Shown: positions 1-5,027 of the stretch, piece after piece
Layout of the letters: every line of letters begins with the position of its first letter
How positions within the stretch are numbered: the stretch's first letter is position 1
Source: Paludibacteraceae bacterium
GTDB lineage: Bacteria; Bacteroidota; Bacteroidia; Bacteroidales; Paludibacteraceae
Assembly (NCBI GenBank): GCA_023227695.1
Contig: JALNVE010000242.1
Coordinates: 1 to 5,027, forward strand
Length of the DNA: 5,027 nucleotides
Reading direction: 5' to 3'
Made by a program: the position numbers and the translations under genes
The notes under the pieces: generated by a model
The model's input: only the letters and a program-made list of their open reading frames with translations
The model's database searches: none
What the model was told of the DNA's origin: nothing

Positions 1-22
1 AATAATAATTTGAAAGTATAGT

Positions 23-862
23 ATGACGGAGATTACCGATAAGGCATTCGATTTGTCTCAATCTATAAATTATACATTATCCATTCGGTTCGTTCCGAAT
101 GGATTTTGTTTTATTGTATTTGGGCAAGATGCGAATAAGGTTATCTGTTGTCAGGAAAGTTCGAAAGTAGGTTGGAGTCCTATAGAGGCTTTGGGTGCTC
201 AGTTTGAAGCCAACCCGATTCTGAAGGCTAACTACCGTCAGGTGCTTTTCCTGGACGATGAATCTTCGTGTACATTTGTGCCAACAGGTGTTTTTTCTGA
301 TGCGGATTTCTCAAAAGTATGGAAGCTGAACTTCGGAGAAGAAAAGGAACCTATGCGTTTCTTTTCAGATACTCTTCGTATGGCTGATGTGGTGAACATT
401 TATGCTTTGCCGGTGCAGAAGGTGAGCCGCTTGTTGCGTTTCTTCCCTTCTGTGAAATATGTGAACCGTCAGAGCGTCCATGTGGTGAGCTCATTGATGG
501 AAAATAAACGTCATAGCGAGCCGCAAGTATTTGTCAATTTCTATTCTGACAGCATGGACGTTGTACTTGTACGCGATAAAATGCTCCAATTGGCAAATAG
601 TTATACTTTTAGAAACGATGATGAGTTTCTCTATTTTATCTTGAATCTGTACGAACATTTTGCATTGGATCAATACAATGTTGAGACTGTTGTTTCTGGT
701 TTTATAGAGGAGAATGATAGTAAACTTGCTTTGTTGAAGCGATATGTAAAACAGGTGCGTCTGCAGAAAACGTCCTCTTTTTTATCAGGAAAAGAGTTTG
801 AAAATATGCCGAATGTTTGGCATCACATGAACTTATTCAATTTACCATTATGCGCATTGTAA
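23..862 (+). CDS. DUF3822 family protein, function unknown
   Basis: A 279-residue protein that I recognise as DUF3822-like, a family widespread in Bacteroidota and commonly located just before rsmD. Its biochemical role is not established. The N-terminal half carries a strand pattern (YTLSIRFVPNGFCFIVFG, residues 17-34). The second half repeats a similar theme: VFVNFYSDSMDVVLV at 169-183, an aromatic helix DEFLYFILNLYEHF at 200-213, and VETVVSGFIEEN at 220-231. Two such halves faintly recall actin/PilM-like folds, but that is only an impression. The C-terminus (about 260-279) is rich in aromatic and leucine residues. There is no signal peptide or membrane segment, so the protein is probably cytoplasmic. 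ATG at 23 is chosen because the family's N-terminal strand follows within about 20 residues; only 22 AT-rich bases lie upstream, so the promoter cannot be judged. Its last 13 bases overlap the rsmD start, which suggests co-transcription and translational coupling. Family assignment is fairly confident; function is unknown. Confidence 0.85.
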   Translation: MTEITDKAFDLSQSINYTLSIRFVPNGFCFIVFGQDANKVICCQESSKVGWSPIEALGAQFEANPILKANYRQVLFLDDESSCTFVPTGVFSDADFSKVWKLNFGEEKEPMRFFSDTLRMADVVNIYALPVQKVSRLLRFFPSVKYVNRQSVHVVSSLMENKRHSEPQVFVNFYSDSMDVVLVRDKMLQLANSYTFRNDDEFLYFILNLYEHFALDQYNVETVVSGFIEENDSKLALLKRYVKQVRLQKTSSFLSGKEFENMPNVWHHMNLFNLPLCAL

Positions 863-1380
863 GCGGAATATATAAGGGTAGGCGTTTCAGTCCGCCTGCC
901 AATCTGAAGGCAAGACCGACAACCGATATTGCCAAGGAAGGACTTTTCAATATATTGAACAATATTGTCGATTTTGAAGAGTTGAAGGTGTTGGATATGT
1001 TTGGCGGTACGGGAAATATCAGCATGGAGATGGCTTCTCGTGGTTGTGAGGATATCACTTTGTTGGAACTGAACGCTATCAATTATGCTTTCATCCGAAA
1101 GGTAATTGGTGAACTGAATATTGATTGCATCAATGCGATTAGGGGCGATGCTTTTCGTTTCATTGAAAAAACTTCGGCTAAGTATGATCTGATTTTTGCA
1201 GATCCTCCATACGATCATAAGGAGTTGGAACATATTCCTGATTTGATTTTCGAACATCAACTGTTGAAGGAGGATGGATTGTTTATAATGGAACATCCAA
1301 GAGATAAATCTTTTACTTCTCATCCTCATTTTAATGATCATCGTAATTATGGTCATGTGAACTTTACCTTTTTTAAATAG
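850..1380 (+). CDS. rsmD: 16S rRNA (guanine(966)-N2)-methyltransferase RsmD
   Basis: A 176-residue cytoplasmic methyltransferase that, by family, uses S-adenosylmethionine to methylate N2 of G966 in 16S rRNA during 30S assembly. All expected blocks are present and in order. They are the N-terminal MRIVSGIYKGRRF; RPTTDIAKEGLFNILNN at 22-38; the SAM-binding motif VLDMFGGTGNISMEMASRG at 47-65; the acidic LLELN at 71-75; the catalytic DLIFADPPY at 113-121; and a late strand GLFIMEH at 143-149. The length is normal for the family (about 180). I start at ATG 850 rather than TTG 817 because RsmD proteins typically begin MRI(I/V)SG and the TTG adds an atypical 11-residue extension. This start lies inside the DUF3822 gene, 13 bases before that gene's end, so translation is probably coupled. 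No Shine-Dalgarno sequence is obvious. folB follows 8 bases after the stop. Confidence 0.95.
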   Translation: MRIVSGIYKGRRFSPPANLKARPTTDIAKEGLFNILNNIVDFEELKVLDMFGGTGNISMEMASRGCEDITLLELNAINYAFIRKVIGELNIDCINAIRGDAFRFIEKTSAKYDLIFADPPYDHKELEHIPDLIFEHQLLKEDGLFIMEHPRDKSFTSHPHFNDHRNYGHVNFTFFK

Positions 1381-1388
1381 TTGAGGCC

Positions 1389-1736
1389 ATGCAGATTTTA
1401 TTGGAAAACATGAAGTTTTTTGCTTTCCATGGAGCTATTCCTGAGGAGAGAATCGTGGGCTGCACATATACGGTGACAGTGAAGATGGATGTTGATTTCT
1501 CTGAGGCTGCAAAGACTGACGATTTGAAGGGAACGATCAATTATGCGGATGTCTTTAACTTGGTGAAAGAAGAGATGAAGAAGCCTTCAAATTTGATAGA
1601 GCATGTGGCTCAGCGCATCTTGGATGTGATAAAGAATGCGTATCCGCAGGTTGAGGCTTTGGAGGTTCGGGTCTCTAAACATCGTCCGCCGGTAGCTGGC
1701 GATATGGAACGGGCTACCGTGGTCGTTAATGGATAA
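1389..1736 (+). CDS. folB: Dihydroneopterin aldolase (FolB)
   Basis: A 115-residue cytoplasmic enzyme of tetrahydrofolate synthesis. By family it converts 7,8-dihydroneopterin to 6-hydroxymethyl-7,8-dihydropterin and glycolaldehyde, and it assembles as a ring-shaped oligomer of tunnelling-fold subunits. Compared from memory with the Staphylococcus aureus enzyme, the active-site positions are all present: Glu20 in FHGAIPEER, Tyr52 in TINYADVF, Glu71 in NLIEHVAQ, and the catalytic Lys97 in VSKHRPP. The length is typical (about 115-125). The ATG at 1389 gives the usual family N-terminus (MQILLENMKFFAFHG), with only a weak GAGG just before it. It lies 8 bases after rsmD on the same strand, so it is probably the last gene of a DUF3822-rsmD-folB transcript. 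I see no strong terminator hairpin after the stop, only T-rich runs. The rsmD and folB functions are not biochemically linked; they are simply clustered housekeeping genes. Confidence 0.95.
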   Translation: MQILLENMKFFAFHGAIPEERIVGCTYTVTVKMDVDFSEAAKTDDLKGTINYADVFNLVKEEMKKPSNLIEHVAQRILDVIKNAYPQVEALEVRVSKHRPPVAGDMERATVVVNG

Positions 1737-1854
1737 TATAGAGCGAAGGCTAAACTTTTTTTATGATTGAATCTCTTTGAAATGCTAACCTGACACGTTT
1801 TTTAGGATTTTGAACCGTTTTTTTCCTGTTTCCTTTTTTTCTGATGTTTATAAA

Positions 1855-1947
1855 CTGTTTCAATTCTATCGTTAAAAATGGCCCAAAAGGCAGTCGAAGA
1901 ATCAACGAAAACAACAATACAAGAAAACTTGTATATAATTGAAACAG
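1855..1947. repeat. Spaced inverted repeat, 11-bp perfect arms
   Basis: CTGTTTCAATT at 1855-1865 is the exact reverse complement of AATTGAAACAG at 1937-1947. After one mismatch (1866/1936), three further inner pairs form (1867-1869 with 1933-1935), giving 14 of 15 pairs around a 63-base interior. In RNA it could form a long-range stem between folB and the GH94 gene. As DNA it could be a pair of protein-binding half-sites, though the spacing is long for one operator. The arms are AT-rich, so chance is possible. It lies upstream of the candidate GH94 promoter, so it would be in the GH94 transcript only if a more distal promoter or folB read-through is used. Confidence 0.45.
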
Positions 1948-1984
1948 CTCTTGCTTTAGATTCTTCTTATTTGTTGCCGCATTG

Positions 1985-2015
1985 TTTCTCAATTTGTTTT
2001 TTATTGTTATTTTTG
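1985..2015 (+). promoter_or_regulatory. Candidate Bacteroidota-type promoter for the GH94 gene
   Basis: TATTTTTG at 2008-2015 matches the Bacteroidota -7 consensus TAnnTTTG exactly. TTTC at 1985-1988, 19 bases upstream, fits the -33 element TTTG at three of four positions. Transcription would start near 2022 and give a leader of roughly 70 bases ending in the AT-rich stretch typical of Bacteroidota translation starts. It is the only full -7 match I noticed in the gap on this strand. The region is T-rich, so a chance match is quite possible. Confidence 0.35.
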
Positions 2016-2094
2016 AATACAATATGCTGGTAGTGGATGCAGTAGGATTTTCCATTCCCTTTTTAAGTCGAAATTAATTAATAATTAAAGATTT

Positions 2095-4491
2095 ATGCAA
2101 TATGGACATTTTGATGACGCTCGCAAGGAGTATGTCATCACAAAACCAGATACTCCCAAGTCTTGGAGTAACTATCTAGGAGATACCCGTTACGGAGCTA
2201 TCATCACAAATAATGCCGGAGGATATTCTTTCTTCCGCTCTTCCGTTCAAGGATGTTTTACTCGTTTGCGATTCAATTCTGTTCCTTTGGATCAGCCAGG
2301 TCGTTTCATCTATTTGCACGATTCTGATTCTAAAGACTTTTGGTCTGGATCTTGGCAGCCAGTTGGCAAACCGCTCGACCAATACAAGAGCGAGTGCCGT
2401 CACGGATCAGCTTACACGATTATCTCTTCTGAGTATAGCAAGATCAAGACTGAGACTCTTTATTTCGTACCGATGGGTCAGGAGTTTGAGGTTTGGAACG
2501 TGAAGGTAACAAATACTGATTCTAAGAAACGTAGCTTGCGTGCATTCACTTACGTTGAATTTGCATCAAACTGGAACATGTTTGACGATAGCAACAACTT
2601 GCAATATACTCAATATATTGTCAAGACTTCATACAAAGACGGTTTCATCGATCATGGTAACAACTTGCAGATGCCAGAAGAGCCAGAGAATTTCTTGAAC
2701 AAAGACCAGGCTCGTCACTCTTTTATCGGTGTAGTAGGTCAGAAAGTTACTGGTTACGATAGCGACCGTGATAAGTTCATCGGTTCATACCATACGTATG
2801 CTAACCCATTGTCAGTAGTAAACGGTCAGTGCGGAAACACAGTGACTGAGGGAGATAATGGTTGCGGTACACTTCAGGTTGATTTGGAACTTAATCCAAG
2901 TGAGACTAAAGAATTTACTGTAGTTCTTGGTATTGGTAAGGCTTGGGTTGAGGGTTCAAAGGCTGCAGAGATGGTTGCTACTCCAGCTAAGGTTAAGGCA
3001 GAGTTCGACAAGATTGTCAACTATTGGCACGGCCGTATTGAGGGTTTGACTGCTAAAACTCCAGATGCTGCCTTCGATAGCATGATTAACATGTGGAATC
3101 CATTTAATAACTTGATCACTTACGCATGGAGCCGTGCTGCTTCGTTGATCTATCGTGGTGAGCGTGACGGAATGGGTTATCGCGATACAATCCAAGATAT
3201 GTTGGGCGTTATCCATAACATTCCTGAGGAGGTTGTTGGCCGTTTGGAATTGATGTTGACCGGTCAAAACTCTAACGGTGGTGCTATGCCAGTTGTTAAA
3301 CCGTTCGATCACAATCCAGGTAAAGAGGCTCCAACTCCGGAAAACGAGTTCCGTTCAGACGACTGTATGTGGTTGTTCTGCACAGTTCCTACTTATGTTA
3401 AGGAATTGGGTGACATTAAATATTATGACAAGGTATTGCCTTATTCAGATAAGGGAGAGGGAACTGTTCTCGACCACTTGAAACGTGCAATCCAGTTTAA
3501 CCTTGACCGTTGCGGTAAGCATAACTTGCCTTGCGGACTTCGTGCCGACTGGAACGACTGCTTGGTACTAGGTGCTAAGGGCGAAACGGTCTTCGTTGCA
3601 ATGCAGTTGCGTTACGCTTTGACTGTCTATATCGACATCTGCAAACGCTTGAAGAAAGACGCCGAGATCAAATGGGCTGAGGCTCACTTGACAACTCTTA
3701 CTGCTGACATCGACAAGGCTGCTTGGGATGGCGAGTGGTATGTTCGTGCCATCAAGGAAGACGGATATGTATTCGGTACAAAAAACGATCCTTTGAACGA
3801 GGGTAAGATTTGGTTGAATCCTCAATCTTGGTCAATTATCTCTGGTCAGGCTGCCGGCGACCGTGCTGAGACAGTTATGAACAGCGTTGAGAAACATCTT
3901 GCTATCGAATATGGTTTGGTTCTTTGCGATCCTCCTTACGAGAAGACAGAGGCCTCTGTAATCAAGGCTCCTTTGTTTATCAAGGGTATGAAAGAGAATG
4001 CTGCAGTATTCCAGCACACACAAGGTTGGGGTATCATGGCAGATTGTATTCTTGGTCACGGAAAGCGTGCGTTCAAGAACTATAAGAGCTATTTGCCAGC
4101 TGCTTACAATGAGCGTGCTGAGGTTCGTCAAATTGAGCCTTACGTATATGCTCAGACAACTTGCTCAACTTACAACATGCGTGCAGGTCAGAGCCGTTGT
4201 CCTTGGTTAAGTGGTACTGCATCTTGGGCTTACTTCACAGCTGCTCAATACATTTTGGGTATCCGTCCTGATTATGATGGCTTGATGATTGATCCTTGTA
4301 TCCCTGAATGGGAAGGCTTTACTGCTACTCGTCGTTTCCGTGGAATGACAGTTAACATCAAGGTGGAGAATCCTAAGAAGGTGGAGAAGGGTGTTAAGTC
4401 CATCACCTTGAATGGTGAGAAGGTTGACGGTAACGTTATTCCTTTTGCTAAGATGAAGGCTACTAACGATGTTGTAGTTGTTATGGGATAA
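2095..4491 (+). CDS. GH94 glycoside phosphorylase (cellobiose / diacetylchitobiose phosphorylase-like)
   Basis: A complete 798-residue intracellular phosphorylase with no signal peptide. By family it cleaves a beta-linked disaccharide with inorganic phosphate and inversion, yielding an alpha-sugar 1-phosphate plus a free sugar, so one product enters metabolism without spending ATP. The start MQYGHFDDARKEYVIT closely matches characterised GH94 enzymes (MRYGHFDD or MKYGYFD), and the length agrees (about 800-820). Expected layout: N-terminal beta-sandwich to about 270 with NNAGGYSFFRS at 39-49, helical linker, (alpha/alpha)6 barrel about 310-715, and a short beta C-terminus with YDGLMIDPCIP at 727-737. 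Barrel motifs include GMGYRDTIQD (359-368, non-reducing sugar site), GLRADWNDCL (481-490, whose DWND holds the general acid Asp), FQHTQGW (639-645, phosphate-site His641) and WLSGTASW (704-711, phosphate loop). Ser706 stands where the cellobiose and chitobiose phosphorylases I remember have Thr. Substrate is unresolved: cellobiose, diacetylchitobiose or another beta-glucoside. The gene seems to be transcribed alone, with no transporter or secreted glycosidase nearby. Frequent GAC, AAC, CGT and ATC codons, more than in the upstream genes, hint at strong expression. Confidence 0.93.
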   Translation: MQYGHFDDARKEYVITKPDTPKSWSNYLGDTRYGAIITNNAGGYSFFRSSVQGCFTRLRFNSVPLDQPGRFIYLHDSDSKDFWSGSWQPVGKPLDQYKSECRHGSAYTIISSEYSKIKTETLYFVPMGQEFEVWNVKVTNTDSKKRSLRAFTYVEFASNWNMFDDSNNLQYTQYIVKTSYKDGFIDHGNNLQMPEEPENFLNKDQARHSFIGVVGQKVTGYDSDRDKFIGSYHTYANPLSVVNGQCGNTVTEGDNGCGTLQVDLELNPSETKEFTVVLGIGKAWVEGSKAAEMVATPAKVKAEFDKIVNYWHGRIEGLTAKTPDAAFDSMINMWNPFNNLITYAWSRAASLIYRGERDGMGYRDTIQDMLGVIHNIPEEVVGRLELMLTGQNSNGGAMPVVKPFDHNPGKEAPTPENEFRSDDCMWLFCTVPTYVKELGDIKYYDKVLPYSDKGEGTVLDHLKRAIQFNLDRCGKHNLPCGLRADWNDCLVLGAKGETVFVAMQLRYALTVYIDICKRLKKDAEIKWAEAHLTTLTADIDKAAWDGEWYVRAIKEDGYVFGTKNDPLNEGKIWLNPQSWSIISGQAAGDRAETVMNSVEKHLAIEYGLVLCDPPYEKTEASVIKAPLFIKGMKENAAVFQHTQGWGIMADCILGHGKRAFKNYKSYLPAAYNERAEVRQIEPYVYAQTTCSTYNMRAGQSRCPWLSGTASWAYFTAAQYILGIRPDYDGLMIDPCIPEWEGFTATRRFRGMTVNIKVENPKKVEKGVKSITLNGEKVDGNVIPFAKMKATNDVVVVMG

Positions 4492-4510
4492 TCGTTCAGA
4501 TATCATAAAT

Positions 4511-4546
4511 AAAAATCCCCGTCAGGTTTTCCTGATGGGGATTTTT
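4511..4546 (+). terminator. Strong intrinsic terminator, probably bidirectional
   Basis: A 16-base arm at 4511-4526 (AAAAATCCCCGTCAGG) pairs with 4531-4546 (CCTGATGGGGATTTTT) around a TTTT loop, with a single G-U wobble. The GC core is flanked by an A run on the left and a T run on the right, so each strand has a hairpin followed by a U tract. It begins 20 bases after the GH94 stop and should end that transcript. On the other strand it should end transcripts from the minus-strand gene stopping at 4590. Confidence 0.93.
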
Positions 4547-4589
4547 TGTTGGCAAATAGAAAAAAATCGTAATTGAACAGATCTAAATA

Positions 4590-4919
4590 TCAATTCTTTT
4601 TTATCATGTCCTGGAAAATTTTGACTGTCATGTCAGCTTTTGCCATGCAATATTCTATGAGTTGAGTCATCAATTCTGTAGGATTCTCAGCGTCTTTGCT
4701 AAGATATGTTGCCATCTTGTTATGAAGTATATAAAGTTTGCCAGAAGGATCTTCTGTATAAACGGTTGTAACGAAACTATGAAGGTTGGATTCGTTTATC
4801 GCTTTCAGAAGAATACGTGCGTTTGGGTCTTTTTTCTCTATGTTGGCCCAACTCATGTAATGAATAGTGAATTGAGGGAGTTTTCCGTTTACTTCAATTT
4901 TAAGCTTTGCTGGATTCAA
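4590..4919 (-). pseudogene. Unknown protein, probable 3' remnant cut by an IS30-family insertion
   Basis: The minus-strand frame is open from 4934 down to the TGA at 4590-4592. Read from TTG at 4919 it gives 109 residues; the first ATG, at 4856, gives 88 (beginning MSWANIEKKDP). I do not recognise the family. The product is soluble-looking and mixed alpha/beta, with a strand-like start (KLKIEVNGKLPQFTIHYMSW), LHSFVTTVYTEDPSGKLYIL in the middle and a helical C-terminus (about 80-109) ending DMIKKN. There is no signal peptide or membrane segment. The protein-like sequence continues upstream of the ATG, right to the probable insertion-sequence edge near 4911, where the frame enters transposon DNA. 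This suggests the natural N-terminus was separated by the insertion. TTG at 4919 overlaps the transposase stop (TTGA), so a fused or coupled product cannot be excluded. Alternatively it is an intact short gene starting at the ATG. The shared terminator at 4511-4546 lies downstream. Confidence 0.5.
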
Positions 4920-4933
4920 GCGGACAATGCAAC
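4911..4933. repeat. Putative terminal inverted repeat of an IS30-family element
   Basis: The plus strand reads attcaag followed closely by tgcaac in the bases that encode the last codons and stop of the transposase. From memory, Bacteroidota IS30-family elements often end with a similar attcaag...tgcaac block overlapping the end of the transposase gene. The matching repeat would lie beyond the right edge of the window, so neither the exact boundary nor a target-site duplication can be confirmed here. Confidence 0.35.
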
Positions 4934-5027
4934 CTCATTTAAATCCAAGTTTGTCAATTGTTTAAATTTTTGTAAAGGAGTCATATACCCTAATCTTTTC
5001 CTCGGTCTCGAGTTTAAGATGTTTTGA
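4916..5027 (-). CDS. IS30-family transposase, C-terminal end (partial)
   Basis: Only the last 36 codons and the TGA stop are inside the window; the rest of the gene lies beyond base 5027. The minus-strand translation begins QNILNSRPRKRLGYMTPLQK and ends EVALSA. The LNSRPRKRLGYMTP block matches the characteristic C-terminal LN(N/S)RPRKRLG(F/Y)xTP motif of IS30-family DDE transposases, near the catalytic glutamate region of the integrase-core domain. By family, these enzymes move insertion sequences of about 1.0-1.2 kb. No frameshift is seen in the visible part, so the element may be intact. The stop lies inside the putative terminal repeat, and its last bases overlap the open frame of the downstream unknown gene. 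Confidence 0.85.
   Translation of the reverse strand, partial: QNILNSRPRKRLGYMTPLQKFKQLTNLDLNEVALSA

Larger units (their letters stand above)
1737..2094. other. Intergenic gap of 358 bases between folB and the GH94 gene
   Basis: No convincing gene is present. The stretch is AT-rich with repeated plus-strand T runs (around 1755-1761, 1799-1804, 1818-1824 and 1833-1840). It holds a spaced inverted repeat (1855-1865 with 1937-1947), a candidate promoter near 1985-2015, and an AT-rich leader before the GH94 start containing the palindrome ATTAATTAAT at 2073-2082. A minus-strand frame at 1750-2055 (101 codons from ATG) is open. Its product is lysine- and asparagine-rich with one hydrophobic run (SFLVLLFSLILRLPFGPFL), but I recognise no family. 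Its composition is what A-rich noncoding DNA would give, so I do not call it a gene. The T runs may act as weak termination or attenuation points for the folB transcript; that is inference. Confidence 0.6.

Noticed and set aside
817..849. TTG start giving RsmD an 11-residue extension
   Set aside because: RsmD proteins begin MRI(I/V)SG, which matches ATG 850. The extension is an out-of-frame translation of the end of the DUF3822 gene.
823..1356. Long minus-strand frame (177 codons) opposite rsmD
   Set aside because: It is antisense to an unmistakable rsmD, with methionine-, isoleucine- and serine-rich low-quality sequence and no recognisable domain; it is a shadow of the real gene.
1739..1761. 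Possible folB terminator (AGC-GAAG-GCT followed by a T run)
   Set aside because: The stem is only three base pairs, too weak to call as a terminator.
1934..1941. Second -7-like element TATAATTG
   Set aside because: It has one mismatch to TAnnTTTG and no TTTG-like -33 element at the right distance; it also overlaps an arm of the inverted repeat.
1855..1947. CRISPR-like GTTTCAAT / ATTGAAAC ends
   Set aside because: Such ends occur in CRISPR repeats, but there is only one inverted pair and no direct repeat with regular spacers, so no array is present.
1750..2055. Minus-strand frame of 101 codons in the folB-GH94 gap with one hydrophobic stretch, possibly a small membrane protein
   Set aside because: It is lysine/asparagine-rich, as expected from A-rich noncoding DNA. 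I recognise no family, no ribosome site is clear, and the inverted repeat and candidate promoter lie inside it. Conservation in relatives could revive it.
4662..5027. Plus-strand open frame across the right end of the window
   Set aside because: It lies antisense to both the IS30 transposase end and the unknown minus-strand frame. Its translation is rich in Cys and Phe and resembles no protein I know.

Overview
The window looks like chromosomal DNA of a member of the Bacteroidales (Bacteroides, Prevotella or a relative). The evidence is a DUF3822-type gene, a family I know mainly from Bacteroidota, placed directly upstream of rsmD. The intergenic DNA is AT-rich, clear Shine-Dalgarno sequences are absent before the starts, and one candidate promoter resembles the Bacteroidota -33/-7 type.

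Bases 23-1736 hold a tight plus-strand cluster of housekeeping genes. A DUF3822-family protein of unknown role overlaps rsmD (16S rRNA m2G966 methyltransferase) by 13 bases, and folB (dihydroneopterin aldolase, folate synthesis) follows 8 bases later. They are probably co-transcribed and serve ribosome maturation and cofactor synthesis. Bases 1737-2094 contain no convincing gene. This gap holds T-rich runs, an 11-bp inverted repeat (14 of 15 pairs when extended) with arms 71 bases apart, and a candidate promoter.

Bases 2095-4491 encode a complete cytoplasmic glycoside phosphorylase of family GH94 (cellobiose / N,N'-diacetylchitobiose phosphorylase type). It appears to be a single-gene unit ending at a very strong hairpin that should terminate transcription in both directions. 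It would split a beta-linked disaccharide with phosphate into a sugar 1-phosphate and a free sugar. The exact substrate cannot be read from this window.

Bases 4590-5027 lie on the minus strand. The last 36 codons of an IS30-family transposase enter from the right edge and stop at 4916. A minus-strand reading frame of unknown function begins in the same few bases and runs to 4590. The simplest reading is that an insertion sequence landed inside or just in front of a host gene, leaving its 3' part here. The site is therefore a mobile-element junction, and any remaining host 5' part would lie beyond the window.

I see no CRISPR array, tRNA, rRNA, defence system or clearly new multi-gene system. 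The points most worth following are the IS30/host junction, the GH94 substrate question, and the structured gap before the GH94 gene.
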